Assembly (NCBI RefSeq): GCF_027563465.1
Contig: NZ_JAPFQA010000002.1
Location: 310,001 to 374,000 of the forward strand
DNA: 64,000 nt
Direction of reading: 5' to 3'
From: Mesorhizobium qingshengii
GTDB taxonomy: Bacteria; Pseudomonadota; Alphaproteobacteria; Rhizobiales; Rhizobiaceae
The stretch's first letter is position 1. Each line of letters starts with the position of its first letter. The position numbers and the translations under genes were made by a program. Below the pieces are notes generated by a model, which had not been told where the DNA came from, searched no databases, and was given only the letters and a program-made list of their open reading frames with translations. This document shows positions 18,025 to 26,908 of this stretch, one piece after another.

Positions 18025-19068
18025 ATGGCAGAAGGGGACAAGACAATCGTCATTGCCGGCGCCGGCAGCATTGGCTGCTATGCCGGCGGCTGCCTGGCGC
18101 TCGCTGGACGCCGGATGATTCTGCTGGCCCGGCCGCGCGTCGAGGCGGCATTGCGGCAAGGCGGATTGCGGGTCAGCGACCTCGATGGCCATGACCGCTG
18201 GATCAAGCCGGACGCACTTGTCGTTACCACCGATCCGGCCGTCGCCTTGCCGAAGGCGGATGTGATCCTGGTCACGGTCAAGAGCGGTGCGACCACGGAC
18301 ATGGCCGCCCTCATCAAGGCCCATGCCCGTCCTGATGCTATCGTGGTCAGCCTGCAGAACGGGGTCGACAATGCCGACAGGCTGCGTGGCGGGCTTGACG
18401 GGCCAATGGTGCTGGCCGGCATGGTGCCCTTCAATGTCGTGCAGTCGCCGGACGGCGAATTGCCGCTGCGCGTGCACCGCGCCAGCGACGGCAAGGTGAT
18501 GCTCGAAGACGGCGGCGCCGGCCTGATCAGCCTCCTCGGCGTCGAAGGGCTGGCGGTCGAAGCCCATGGCGACATGCGGGCCGTGCTTTGGGGCAAGCTG
18601 CTGATGAATTTGAACAACGCGCTGGCCGCGCTGTCGGGCCTGCCACTGGCGAGGGAACTCGCCGATCGTCGCTGGCGCCTGATCCTGGCCGGCCAGATCG
18701 ACGAGGCGCTCCAGGCAATGAACGCGTCGGGCATCGCGCCGGCGCGGATCGCCGGCCTGCGGCCAGCATTGCTGCCGAAGGTGCTCCGGCTGCCGGACTG
18801 GCTGTTCAGGCTGCTGGCGCGACGCATGCTTGCCATCGCCCCCGAGGCGCGCTCGTCGATGTGGGACGATCTGCAACGCGGCCGCCCGACGGAGATCGAC
18901 GACCTGCAGGGCGCGATCCTGCGGCTGGCTGAAAAGGCGGGCACATCGGCGCCTTTGACAAAACGGGTCGCGGCGCTGGTGCGCACCGCCGAACAGGAAA
19001 ACCGAGGATCACCCGGCCTGACGCCGGAACAGGTCAACGTGCGGCCGTACGACCGTCGATCAGCGTGA
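18025..19068 (+). CDS. ketopantoate reductase family protein (first copy)
   Basis: A 347-residue NAD(P)-binding protein of the ApbA/PanE type, which reduces 2-dehydropantoate to pantoate in CoA synthesis or acts on related 2-keto acids. The Rossmann motif GAGSIGCYAGG is near residue 11, VSLQNGVDNAD near 109 and the catalytic Lys in LWGKLLMNLNNALAAL near 191. A GGGGGAG ribosome site supports ATG 18025. The sequence is divergent from the second copy at 58943, so at most one is the true PanE. Its last 35 bases overlap the convergent membrane-protein gene. Confidence 0.82.
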   Translation: MAEGDKTIVIAGAGSIGCYAGGCLALAGRRMILLARPRVEAALRQGGLRVSDLDGHDRWIKPDALVVTTDPAVALPKADVILVTVKSGATTDMAALIKAHARPDAIVVSLQNGVDNADRLRGGLDGPMVLAGMVPFNVVQSPDGELPLRVHRASDGKVMLEDGGAGLISLLGVEGLAVEAHGDMRAVLWGKLLMNLNNALAALSGLPLARELADRRWRLILAGQIDEALQAMNASGIAPARIAGLRPALLPKVLRLPDWLFRLLARRMLAIAPEARSSMWDDLQRGRPTEIDDLQGAILRLAEKAGTSAPLTKRVAALVRTAEQENRGSPGLTPEQVNVRPYDRRSA

Positions 19069-19744
19069 TCTTCTGCCAGATCTTGCGCGACAGGTTGGAC
19101 GCCAGGTTCTCGATGTCGTTGACGCCGTCAATGACCACGTCGTCATTGACCGATTGCGCGAACAGCGCCGCGATCTTGCCGGTGATCGACAGCATTTCGG
19201 AGCAGTAGTCGAGGTAGCGCGCGAGGTCGGCGGCGTTGGTGATGCGGGCCGGCGAGTGCGAAGTCGGCTTGAAATTGGCCGACAGCGCCGCCGGATCCTT
19301 GGTCAGCTGGTGCATGTCGATGACGTGGATCAGCGATCTGAGACCGTGCAGCTGGCGAAACACCCGCTTGCGCTTGATACGCTCCTCAGCGCGGATCAAC
19401 GCCAGGAAACCGAGCACGGCGAGGATGATCATGTTGATCGTGGCCTCGATGCCTTGCACCGACTGCACCGCATCATCGGCCTGGGAAATGCGAATGAGCG
19501 GCAGGATGGTGCCGACAAACAGAAAGATCAGCGCACCCGCGACAACCGCGGCGATGATGAGCCCGCGCAGCCACCAGATCGGCGCTTCGAGCGCCTTCGC
19601 CGCCTTGGCCAGATCGCGCGACAGCGACACCAGCTCGGCGGCGACGCCGCGCAGTCCGGCTTCGGGGAAACGGTCGGCGATCCGACCCTCCAGCCGTTCG
19701 GCGGTTTCGACGATCAGTTTCGGATCAAGGGTGCGGTAGCGCAT
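19034..19744 (-). CDS. hypothetical membrane protein
   Basis: A 236-residue protein of unknown family. A soluble helical N-terminus (1-55) is followed by a long hydrophobic hairpin: WWLRGLIIAAVVAGALIF near 57-75 running on to about 85, and INMIILAVLGFLALI near 104-118. The charged C-terminal half contains a region ending in NDDVVIDGVNDIENLASNLS. No catalytic motif is seen. It lies 21 bases downstream of the DUF805 pair on the same strand and overlaps the 3' end of the ketopantoate reductase gene tail to tail by 35 bases. Confidence 0.7.
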   Translation of the reverse strand: MRYRTLDPKLIVETAERLEGRIADRFPEAGLRGVAAELVSLSRDLAKAAKALEAPIWWLRGLIIAAVVAGALIFLFVGTILPLIRISQADDAVQSVQGIEATINMIILAVLGFLALIRAEERIKRKRVFRQLHGLRSLIHVIDMHQLTKDPAALSANFKPTSHSPARITNAADLARYLDYCSEMLSITGKIAALFAQSVNDDVVIDGVNDIENLASNLSRKIWQKITLIDGRTAAR

Positions 19745-19765
19745 GGCGAGATATCCGACCGGCCC

Positions 19766-20158
19766 TCATGACTGGGCCGGCTCGTTGGTGCGCCGGCCAT
19801 AGCGGTTGGGCCCAGGCTGCCCTGGAAACAGGCACAACACAAGGAAGGCGACGATCGAGACGACCGGCACGAACAGGATCAGCGCGGCAATGCCCGGCTT
19901 GTCGAGGTCGTGCAGCCGCTTCACCGCCAGCGCGATGTTCGACCATAGCGAGGCGATGAAGGCGACGAAGAAGATGAACGACCACATGTTGCTCTCCGCC
20001 GAGCCTTCCGGCACCAGCGTGAAGCGGTAGAGCGGAAAGGCCTGGATGATGGCGACCAGCAACCCGCCAAGAAAATAGGCCGCGCGGCTGACGCGGCCCG
20101 AGGTTTTGAAGAAAAGCCAGGTAAGGTCCGATCTTTCAGGCAAGCGGGTCCGGTCCAT
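19766..20158 (-). CDS. DUF805 family membrane protein (second of a tandem pair)
   Basis: A 130-residue protein with three to four transmembrane segments and the DUF805 hallmarks: GRVSRAAYFLGG near the N-terminus and LAVKRLHDLDKPGI near residue 83. Function of the family is unknown. The start could be ATG 20158 or an ATG four codons upstream (20170); both overlap the end of the upstream DUF805 gene, so translation is coupled. The ribosome site is weak (GGGGTG). Confidence 0.8.
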   Translation of the reverse strand: MDRTRLPERSDLTWLFFKTSGRVSRAAYFLGGLLVAIIQAFPLYRFTLVPEGSAESNMWSFIFFVAFIASLWSNIALAVKRLHDLDKPGIAALILFVPVVSIVAFLVLCLFPGQPGPNRYGRRTNEPAQS

Positions 20159-20498
20159 ATTGATTGGCACCCCTGGTGCCTTCGAGGATGCCCAGTTCGA
20201 CCAGCAGCCAGATGCCGCCGATGACGGGTACGAGGCCGATCAGCGTCCACCAGCCCGACTTGTTCCGGTCGTGCCAGCGTTTGGCGTAGAGAGCAATCGC
20301 GAAATAGATCGACGCTAGCGCGAAGAGGATGCCGATGATGCCGACCTGGCCGCCACTGGCGGTGGTGAAACGCGTGCCGAGGATCGCGTCGAGAATGAAG
20401 GCAACAATGCCGATAACGATGAATACGCCGATGCCGGCCCAGAACTTGGCTCGATTGATGCGGCCGTCAAAACTCGTCAGCAGATATTTCCAGTCCAT
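20136..20498 (-). CDS. DUF805 family membrane protein (first of a tandem pair)
   Basis: A 120-residue protein starting MDWKYLLTSFDGRINRAKFW, the usual opening of DUF805 proteins. It has three transmembrane segments and the conserved LYAKRWHDRNKSGWW loop near residue 72. It overlaps the next DUF805 gene by at least 23 bases. The two are similar enough in layout to be an old duplication. ATG 20498 follows a GGAGGG site; the frame to 20567 is not family-like. Confidence 0.83.
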   Translation of the reverse strand: MDWKYLLTSFDGRINRAKFWAGIGVFIVIGIVAFILDAILGTRFTTASGGQVGIIGILFALASIYFAIALYAKRWHDRNKSGWWTLIGLVPVIGGIWLLVELGILEGTRGANQYGPDPLA

Positions 20499-20570
20499 GT
20501 CACCCCTCCATGTTGAACCAGCGCGACCGATTGTCGCGCTGGCGGAAGGTGCACTCGCTTTCCGCAAAGA

Positions 20571-21425
20571 TCAATCGCGCAGCAATTCGTTGATCGAGGT
20601 CTTGGAGCGGGTCCTGGCGTCGACCCGCTTGACGATGACGGCGCAGTAGAGGCTGGGGCCAGGCTCACCATTGGGCAAGGGCTTGCCCGGCAGCGAGCCG
20701 GCGACGACGACGGAATTGGCCGGCACCTCGCCATAGAAGACCTCGCCGGTGGCGCGGTCGACGATCTTGGTCGACTGGCCGATGAAGACGCCCATGCCAA
20801 GCACCGAGCCTTCACGCACGATGCAGCCCTCGACCACTTCGGAGCGCGCGCCGATGAAGCAGTTGTCCTCGATGATGGTCGGGCCGGCCTGCATCGGCTC
20901 CAGCACGCCGCCGATGCCGACGCCTCCCGACAGATGGACGTTCTTGCCGATCTGCGCGCAGGAGCCGACCGACGCCCAGGTGTCGACCATGGTGCCTGAA
21001 TCGACATAGGCGCCGACATTGACGAAGGACGGCATCAGCACGGCACCCGGCGCGACATAGGCGGAACGGCGCACGATGGACGACGGCACGGCGCGGAAGC
21101 CTGCCTTCTCGAAGTCGACGGCGCTCCAGCCGTCGAATTTCGACGGCACCTTGTCCCACCACACGGCCTGGCCGGGGCCGCCCTTGATGATCTCCATCGG
21201 GTTGAGCCGGAAAGACAGCAGCACGGCCTTCTTCAGCCATTGGTTGACATGCCACTTGCCGTCGGCCTGCCGCTCGGCGACGCGGGCGGCGCCGCGATCA
21301 AGCAGGTCGAGCGCCGTCTGGATGGCGTCGCGCGCCTCGCCGCGGGTCGCCGTCGAAATGGCATCGCGTTCCTCGAAGGCCTTCTCGATGGTCTTTTCGA
21401 GGCTTGCCAGATCGGCGTTCGACAT
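20571..21425 (-). CDS. dapD: tetrahydrodipicolinate N-succinyltransferase
   Basis: A 284-residue left-handed beta-helix enzyme that transfers succinyl from succinyl-CoA to tetrahydrodipicolinate in the succinylase branch of lysine/meso-DAP synthesis. The N-terminal helical domain contains [12 protein letters not shown]. The hexapeptide-repeat core from about residue 110 to 230 includes [22 protein letters not shown] and [16 protein letters not shown], both diagnostic of DapD. Length is typical. dapE, the next succinylase-branch enzyme, is in the same window. Confidence 0.96.
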   Translation of the reverse strand: MSNADLASLEKTIEKAFEERDAISTATRGEARDAIQTALDLLDRGAARVAERQADGKWHVNQWLKKAVLLSFRLNPMEIIKGGPGQAVWWDKVPSKFDGWSAVDFEKAGFRAVPSSIVRRSAYVAPGAVLMPSFVNVGAYVDSGTMVDTWASVGSCAQIGKNVHLSGGVGIGGVLEPMQAGPTIIEDNCFIGARSEVVEGCIVREGSVLGMGVFIGQSTKIVDRATGEVFYGEVPANSVVVAGSLPGKPLPNGEPGPSLYCAVIVKRVDARTRSKTSINELLRD

Positions 21426-21527
21426 GAATTCGCTCCATTACCAAGCTGTTAAGGGCCTGCGCCTTAACCTGTTTTGAAAGTCGCGCGGACCCTGAGCATG
21501 CTTCGCCTGCCTGGGTCTTTGCCTGTA

Positions 21528-21572
21528 GCAGGTTCTTGTCGCAAAACCGCAGGACACTTTTGCGGAACCTGC
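21528..21572. repeat. long imperfect hairpin of the rhizobial CAAAACCG/CACTTTTG type
   Basis: GCAGGTTC (21528-21535) pairs with GAACCTGC (21565-21572), and CGCAAAA (21540-21546) with TTTTGCG (21558-21564). The core resembles the tandem element at 31597-31690 (CCCAAAACCGC...CACTTTTGGG) with compensating base changes. It lies between the divergent dapD and LOG-like genes. Confidence 0.6.
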
Positions 21573-21652
21573 TTAAGTGAAGCCCTGGTGAGGGTCAATC
21601 GCGGCTGCGTCATGGGACGGCGCAAGTGAAGAATTGGACGGGTAACGCAACT

Positions 21653-22492
21653 ATGACTCCTATGGAAAAGGCGGGATGGACGCCGCTGCCGCATTCGGAT
21701 GAGGATCTGGAGCGGTCGAGAAGCGTGCCGGACACGCCGCAGACGCGGGCCGAGACATACCGGCTGGCGTGGAACGACCCCGACTTCATGACGCGGCGCG
21801 AACTGCGCGCGGTCAGGCTGCAGCTCGAACTCCTGAAACCGGAAATGATCCTGGCCGAGCGCGGTATCCGTTCGACGGTGATCCTGTTTGGCGGCGCGCG
21901 CCTGCCCGAACCCGGTGGCGCGGCCTGGGCGGCCAAGAACGAGACGCAGAAGAAGAACCTCGAGGAAAACAGCAAATACTACGAGGAGGCGCGCAAATTC
22001 GCCCGCCTCTGCTCGCAGCAGTCGGCTGCTTCATACTACCGCGAGTATGTCGTGGTCACCGGCGGCGGGCCCGGCGTGATGGAAGCCGGCAACCGTGGCG
22101 CCGACGATGTCGGCGCGCCGTCGATCGGCCTCAACATCGTGCTGCCGCACGAGCAGGCGCCGAACGCCTATGTGACGCCGGAGCTCTGCTTCAACTTCCA
22201 CTATTTCGCCATCCGCAAGATGCATTTCGTCATGCGCGCCAAGGCCGTGGCGGTGTTTCCCGGCGGCTTCGGCACGATGGACGAGTTCTTCGAGACGCTG
22301 ACCCTTATCCAGACCGGTCGCATGGAGCGCGTGCCGGTGATCCTGTTCGGCAAATCCTTCTGGAAACGGGCGATCGACCTCGACTTCCTCGCCGAGCAGG
22401 GCACGATCAGCCCTGGCGACCAGGACATCATCGATTTCGTCGACACCGCCGACGAGGCCTGGGGCATCATCAGCCGCTTCTACAATCTGTGA
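21653..22492 (+). CDS. LOG/TIGR00730-type Rossmann-fold protein
   Basis: A protein of about 279 residues related to cytokinin-activating phosphoribohydrolases (LOG family), which split nucleoside monophosphates. The two family motifs are clear: VVTGGGPGVMEAGNRGA near residue 140 and PGGFGTMDEFFETLTLIQTG near 204. The N-terminal 70 residues are longer than in plant LOG and typical of the bacterial subgroup of unknown role. The start is uncertain, with ATGs at 21626, 21653 and 21662 and no strong ribosome site. It is divergent from dapD. Confidence 0.8.
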   Translation: MTPMEKAGWTPLPHSDEDLERSRSVPDTPQTRAETYRLAWNDPDFMTRRELRAVRLQLELLKPEMILAERGIRSTVILFGGARLPEPGGAAWAAKNETQKKNLEENSKYYEEARKFARLCSQQSAASYYREYVVVTGGGPGVMEAGNRGADDVGAPSIGLNIVLPHEQAPNAYVTPELCFNFHYFAIRKMHFVMRAKAVAVFPGGFGTMDEFFETLTLIQTGRMERVPVILFGKSFWKRAIDLDFLAEQGTISPGDQDIIDFVDTADEAWGIISRFYNL

Positions 22493-22510
22493 GAGCGTGG
22501 TGGAGTCCCT

Positions 22511-22536
22511 GTTTGCAGGCCGGCATCACCTGAATA
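22511..22536. repeat. partial copy of a longer intergenic repeat
   Basis: These 26 bases are identical to 30633-30658, the right arm of the larger foldback element after the radical SAM gene. Here only that arm is present, between the convergent LOG-like and nucleotidase genes. Confidence 0.75.
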
Positions 22537-22546
22537 CCGACAAACC

Positions 22547-23254
22547 TCAGGCGGTGACCTCGACGATCGCCGTCAGGAAGCCGGCGAGATCGTCGGTGAC
22601 GAAATCGACATCGTCTTCCTGGGCAGGATCGCGCTCCCAGATTTCGGAAAAGGTCGGCTCGAAATTGCGCGGCACCACGAGCACCGTGGTCATGCCCAGC
22701 GACTTAGGCACCGAAAGGTTGCGGGCAAGATCCTCGAACATCACCGCATTGTGGCCGATGACGGCGTGGAGCTCGGCGAACTTCTCGTAGGTCTGGCGCG
22801 CCGGCTTGGGATTGAGCCCGGCGGCGACAATGTCGAAGATATCGTCGAAATGGTCGAGGATGCCGAGCTGGCGCGCCGTGCGTTCGGCGTGCTTGCGGTC
22901 GCCATTGGTGAAGATGAACTTGCGGCCCGGAAGCTGGCGGATGGCGGTGCCGAGAACCGGATCTGGCACCAGCCATGAATAGTCGATGTCATGCACCTTC
23001 TCGAGGAAATCGTCGGGGTCGATGCCGTGGCGCGTCATCAGCCCGTTCAGCGTCGTGCCGTATTCGCGGTAGAGCTCCTTTTGCAGCTTGCGCGCCTCGT
23101 CGCGCGGCAGCGCCAGCAGCTCGCCGACATAGGCGGTCATCTTGACGTCGATCTGCGAGAACAGATTGGAATGGTGCGGATAGAGCGTGTTGTCGAGGTC
23201 GAACACCCAGTCGGTGACGTGGGCGAAGCGGGCGGGATCGGGGAGCGTTGTCAT
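22547..23254 (-). CDS. pyrimidine 5'-nucleotidase (HAD superfamily)
   Basis: A 235-residue HAD hydrolase of the SDT1/pyrimidine 5'-nucleotidase group. Motif I is VFDLDNTLYP with nucleophile Asp near residue 19, motif II is FIFTNGDRKHAERT near 113, motif III Lys is in NPKPARQTYEKF, and motif IV is in VMFEDLARNL. The position before dapD and after argB matches the order in other Rhizobiales. ATG 23254 fits the family N-terminus; an upstream frame to 23302 is not supported. Confidence 0.88.
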   Translation of the reverse strand: MTTLPDPARFAHVTDWVFDLDNTLYPHHSNLFSQIDVKMTAYVGELLALPRDEARKLQKELYREYGTTLNGLMTRHGIDPDDFLEKVHDIDYSWLVPDPVLGTAIRQLPGRKFIFTNGDRKHAERTARQLGILDHFDDIFDIVAAGLNPKPARQTYEKFAELHAVIGHNAVMFEDLARNLSVPKSLGMTTVLVVPRNFEPTFSEIWERDPAQEDDVDFVTDDLAGFLTAIVEVTA

Positions 23255-23415
23255 GCGATCCTTATGGCATGAAACGGGCATTCTGAAAGCGACTTTATCC
23301 ACAACCTATGCGCGTCGGGAGGGCAGAAAATGCCGTCACGATTCAAATTTTAGACATCCCGGAAAGGTGGCCTTCAGGGCTTGCTGGCAAAGAGACAGTC
23401 CTGTGGGAGCAAGCG

Positions 23416-24177
23416 ATGAGTCGTATATTTCTGAAGTCCGCCGTGATCGCGTTTGCCTCCGTCGCCGCCTCTCTCCTGCTGACGCTGATCATCGTTCCGG
23501 CAATGGGATTTCCCATCAACCGGACGATCTGGCTGACCTCGACGGTTTGCCCGCTCGTCATTGCCTGGATCGCCGGCGCCAGCACATTCTGGCAGAGCGA
23601 CAGGCTGAAGAACGCGCATCGCGATCTCGCCCGGGCGCACGCCCAGCTCGCCGCCGCGCATCGCCGCCTGGAGGAAAAGGCGAGCCGCGACGACATGACC
23701 GGCATGCTCAACCGGGAGAGTTTCTTTGCCGCACTCGACGGCTCCAGGCGCAAGTCCGATCGCGGCGCGTTGCTGATCATCGACGCCGACCATTTCAAGA
23801 GGATCAACGACAGCTTTGGCCACCTGACCGGCGATGACGCGCTGCTTCTGATCGCCAGCGCGATCGAGCGCGGCGTGCGCAGCGGCGATGTGCTCGGCCG
23901 CATCGGCGGCGAGGAGTTCGGCGCCTTCCTGGTCGGCGCCACTGAACAGGAGGCCAAGCGCGTCGCCGAGCGCATCCGCCGCGAAGTCGAACTGATCCGT
24001 TTCCGGCCCATCGACGAGCGAACCATTCCGCTCACTGTCAGCATCGGCGGGACCGTCTGCGGCGAGGAAGCCAACGTGTCGGACCTGATGCGTGCCGCCG
24101 ACCGGCGCCTTTACCAGGCCAAGCACGGGGGCCGCAATCTGACGATCCTCGACACGGATATTTCCGCGGCGGCGTGA
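23416..24177 (+). CDS. membrane-anchored diguanylate cyclase
   Basis: A 253-residue GGDEF protein that should make cyclic di-GMP from two GTP. Two N-terminal transmembrane helices (about 7-28 and 36-58) are followed by a short coiled coil and the GGDEF domain from about 93. The active-site motif is GGEEF at 164-168. An allosteric inhibition site RxxD (RSGD, 155-158) sits five residues before it, exactly as in feedback-inhibited cyclases. No sensory domain is seen beyond the membrane hairpin. ATG 23416 follows a GGGAG site. Confidence 0.92.
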   Translation: MSRIFLKSAVIAFASVAASLLLTLIIVPAMGFPINRTIWLTSTVCPLVIAWIAGASTFWQSDRLKNAHRDLARAHAQLAAAHRRLEEKASRDDMTGMLNRESFFAALDGSRRKSDRGALLIIDADHFKRINDSFGHLTGDDALLLIASAIERGVRSGDVLGRIGGEEFGAFLVGATEQEAKRVAERIRREVELIRFRPIDERTIPLTVSIGGTVCGEEANVSDLMRAADRRLYQAKHGGRNLTILDTDISAAA

Positions 24178-24364
24178 TCAGGCCGCCGAGGCGGTACACC
24201 CGACCCGTTAAGGAATTTCTAACCCTGTTTGCATCCGGTTGCACCGTTTACCCGGTTTTTCGCCGACTTGTGGGCAAGCTTGGCACGAAATTGGCTTTTC
24301 CTTCAGCGCATGTGCCGTTCAGGGAATGCCATGCGCAGTCGAGGCCCCCATCGAGAGACCTGTC

Positions 24365-24547
24365 ATGAGTTTCTTCAAGAAAATGTCGCGCCGCAGCATC
24401 GTGCAGGCGCTGATCGCACTGCCTGCCCTGTCGCTGTTTCGCAAGCTGCCTGATGCCAACGCTTCCGATAGCGATCCATCCCACGCCGACCCGAATGAAA
24501 TCGTCGAGGTCAATGGCTGGATCCTGAAGCGGAGCGACCTGGCATGA
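24365..24547 (+). CDS. 60-residue Tat-signal small protein coupled to the GMC oxidoreductase
   Basis: A 60-residue protein beginning MSFFKKMSRRSIVQALIAL. The SRR plus hydrophobic stretch resembles a twin-arginine signal, and ANA (31-33) is a plausible signal-peptidase site, leaving a 27-residue acidic tail. Its TGA overlaps the ATG of the next gene (ATGA), which encodes a flavin-dependent GMC enzyme with no signal of its own. This is the layout of multi-subunit dehydrogenases whose small subunit carries the folded flavoprotein out through Tat. The role is inferred; I do not recognise the family. Confidence 0.6.
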   Translation: MSFFKKMSRRSIVQALIALPALSLFRKLPDANASDSDPSHADPNEIVEVNGWILKRSDLA

Positions 24548-25983
24548 TCTTCGACAGCTATGAGGCGTTTCGCGCCGCCAACTTCAAGCCCAAGGTCTGC
24601 ATCCTCGGCTCCGGCCCGGCCGGCACCACAATTGCCCGCAAGCTTGGCGCCGCGGGCATTCCCGTCGTGGTGCTGGAGGCTGGATCGAGGGAGTTCAGCG
24701 ACGAGTCACAGGATTTCTACCGCGGCACCACGGTCGGGGATTTCTATTTCGATCTCGACATCACCCGGCTGCGCTTCATGGGCGGCAGCTCGAACCACTG
24801 GGCCGGCTGGTGCCGCGTCCTCGACAAACAGGATTTCGAGCCAAAGGCCTGGGCACCCGATACCGGCTGGCCGATCCGCCGCGCCGACATCGAACCCTAT
24901 TTGCCGGAGGTGCACGACATCCTCGAACTTCCCGATTTCCGGCCCGATGTGCCGATCTCGGACGACATTCGCTGGGTGCAGCTGATCAAGAGCCCGGCGG
25001 TGCGGTTTGCCGAAAAATTCGCCGACGAGCTCGACAAGAGCAGGAACATCGCGGTCGTGCTCAACACCTATGCCACCGAGCTTGCCGGCGACGGCAAGCG
25101 AGTGACAGGCGCCAGGCTGTGGTCGAACGGACAGGATGCCGGCTCGTTCAGTGCCGACTATTTCATCGTCTGCACCGGCGGGCTGGAAAACTCACGGCTG
25201 CTTCTATGGTCGAACCAGCGCTCGAACGGTGGCGTCGTGCCGAATGCGACGGCGCTTGGCCGCTACTGGATGGAACACCCGACCTTCGAGGGCGGCAATG
25301 CCATCCTGGCCGACTATGGCGAGTTCGAGGTCGATGCCGTCAACGAGGCTTTCTTCTCGCCGACGCTGGCCGCCATGGAACGCCTGCAGATCATGAATTT
25401 CGGCATCAGGCTGATCGAGACGCCCTATGCCGGGATCAAGCACGTGATCGCCGACCTCGCCTGCACGGCGCCCGACATGGCCGAGTGGGTCGCCTATCAG
25501 CTCAGCCAGAACCTGCGCTGCGCGGCCCAGCTTTATGTCGCCTGGGAACAGGCGCCGCTGGCCTCCAACCAGATCGAACTGTCGAAGACCGATGTCGACC
25601 ATGCCGGCGTGCCGCGCATCGAGCTGCACTGGAAGAAATCGGAGCTGGAACGCCGCACGCTTGTCGAAGGCCTGAAGTTGTTCGGCACGACACTCATCGA
25701 GAAAGATCTCGGCCGTGTTCGCCTGATCGACTGGATTGCCAACGGCGAGGACTATCCGACCAACGAGGAGACGGCGGGGCACCATCACATGGGTGGCACG
25801 CGCATGGGCACCGACATTGCCAGGAGTGTGGTGGACGCCAACTGCAAGGTGCACGGCATGGACAATCTCTATATCGGCGGCTCCTCGGTGTTCTGCACAT
25901 CCGGTCAAGCCAACCCGACGACGACGATAACCGCGCTGGCCTGCCGGCTGGGCGAACATCTGAGCAAGGTGGTCGCCGTCTGA
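24544..25983 (+). CDS. GMC family FAD-dependent oxidoreductase
   Basis: A 479-residue glucose-methanol-choline oxidoreductase. The FAD-binding motif LGSGPAGTTIARKL is at 21-34 with Glu46 at the end of the second strand. FMGGSSNHWAGWCR near 79 and the catalytic-end region HHHMGGTRMG (about 413-422) are typical of the sugar/alcohol dehydrogenase branch similar to gluconate or fructose dehydrogenase large subunits. No signal peptide is present. Translation is coupled to the tiny Tat-signal gene before it. The substrate is unknown; no cytochrome subunit follows. Confidence 0.87.
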   Translation: MIFDSYEAFRAANFKPKVCILGSGPAGTTIARKLGAAGIPVVVLEAGSREFSDESQDFYRGTTVGDFYFDLDITRLRFMGGSSNHWAGWCRVLDKQDFEPKAWAPDTGWPIRRADIEPYLPEVHDILELPDFRPDVPISDDIRWVQLIKSPAVRFAEKFADELDKSRNIAVVLNTYATELAGDGKRVTGARLWSNGQDAGSFSADYFIVCTGGLENSRLLLWSNQRSNGGVVPNATALGRYWMEHPTFEGGNAILADYGEFEVDAVNEAFFSPTLAAMERLQIMNFGIRLIETPYAGIKHVIADLACTAPDMAEWVAYQLSQNLRCAAQLYVAWEQAPLASNQIELSKTDVDHAGVPRIELHWKKSELERRTLVEGLKLFGTTLIEKDLGRVRLIDWIANGEDYPTNEETAGHHHMGGTRMGTDIARSVVDANCKVHGMDNLYIGGSSVFCTSGQANPTTTITALACRLGEHLSKVVAV

Positions 25984-26172
25984 GCGCAACGTCATGCCTG
26001 CCGGCGCCAGTGACGGCACCGGCAGAAACCGGCATGGCCTCAAAAACCGTAGACGGCGATGCGCAGCAGCGCGGCAGCGGCGGCCCGGCTGAAGGCCGAG
26101 GGAGCGGACACCCCTGTGCGATAGGGGCGCCGATGTTCCAGGCTTCACCGCAAACGTCGGCAGAGAGCGGGA

Positions 26173-26805
26173 CTATTTCGGCTGGACCCCATAGGCGACA
26201 AGAAACGCCTCCACCGAGGCATCCGCGTGCCGTTCAAGTTCGGCCTTGGAGCGCCGGTTGCTTCCAGTGAACATAGCTTCATTCATGGGGATCCAAAGAA
26301 GCATTCCAAAAAAATGGCTGGCAGCCAGATAGGGGTCACTGGTTTGTATAAGTCCTCGACTGGTGAGCTTTTGAAAGCAGGAAGCCATTGAGCCAAGCAT
26401 GCGCTCGAAGCCCTTTTCGTACCAACTGCGGCCAAGCTGCGGCATTCGATCCGCGTTGGCGATAATTAAGCGCCGCAGCTTCAACAACTCTTCATCCATG
26501 AGAACCGCTATCAAACGTCGGGCAAGCTGCTGCAGACCACCTTCCATGAATTTCGCCTCGGAAAGCAGCGTCGTCACGGACTCGATAATATCGTTGGCCT
26601 GGGTAGCGGTTGCCAGAACGACTTCGCCGAAAAGCGTCTCCTTGTCCGTGAAATGCTTGTAGACGGTCTGCTTGGAAGCCCCCGCCCTGGTGGCGATTTC
26701 CTCCATGCTGGTCCCGTCATAACCCTTGCTGACGAACGCCGCCGTGGCCGCCTGGATGATTTCGCGATCCTTGCGTGCTGATCTGGTCTCACCGTCGATT
26801 TTCAT
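26173..26805 (-). CDS. TetR/AcrR family regulator
   Basis: A 210-residue one-component repressor. The N-terminal helix-turn-helix spans about residues 12-58 (TSMEEIATRAGASKQTVYKHF), and the C-terminal half resembles the AefR-like ligand domain with LRRLIIANADRMPQLG. It is transcribed away from the VOC gene; the 103 bases between them hold two pairs of inverted GTAC-containing sequences (26821-26882) that probably are its operators. The ligand is unknown. Confidence 0.9.
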   Translation of the reverse strand: MKIDGETRSARKDREIIQAATAAFVSKGYDGTSMEEIATRAGASKQTVYKHFTDKETLFGEVVLATATQANDIIESVTTLLSEAKFMEGGLQQLARRLIAVLMDEELLKLRRLIIANADRMPQLGRSWYEKGFERMLGSMASCFQKLTSRGLIQTSDPYLAASHFFGMLLWIPMNEAMFTGSNRRSKAELERHADASVEAFLVAYGVQPK

Positions 26806-26820
26806 CGCGCCCTCCCAACC

Positions 26821-26882
26821 AGTACTAGACGGTACCGTTCTTGCATGATAGCCCTGAAAACGGTACTGGACTGACTAGTACC
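26821..26882. promoter_or_regulatory. probable TetR operator pair in the divergent promoter region
   Basis: AGTACTAG (26821-26828) and GGTACCGTT (26831-26839) on the left are mirrored by AACGGTAC (26859-26866) and CTAGTACC (26875-26882) on the right, so the region is an inverted repeat around about 26851. Such GTAC-centred repeats between a tetR-type gene and its divergent neighbour usually bind the regulator and control both. Confidence 0.65.
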
Positions 26883-26908
26883 TGTCAACGAAGGCAAGGC
26901 TTAGACCG

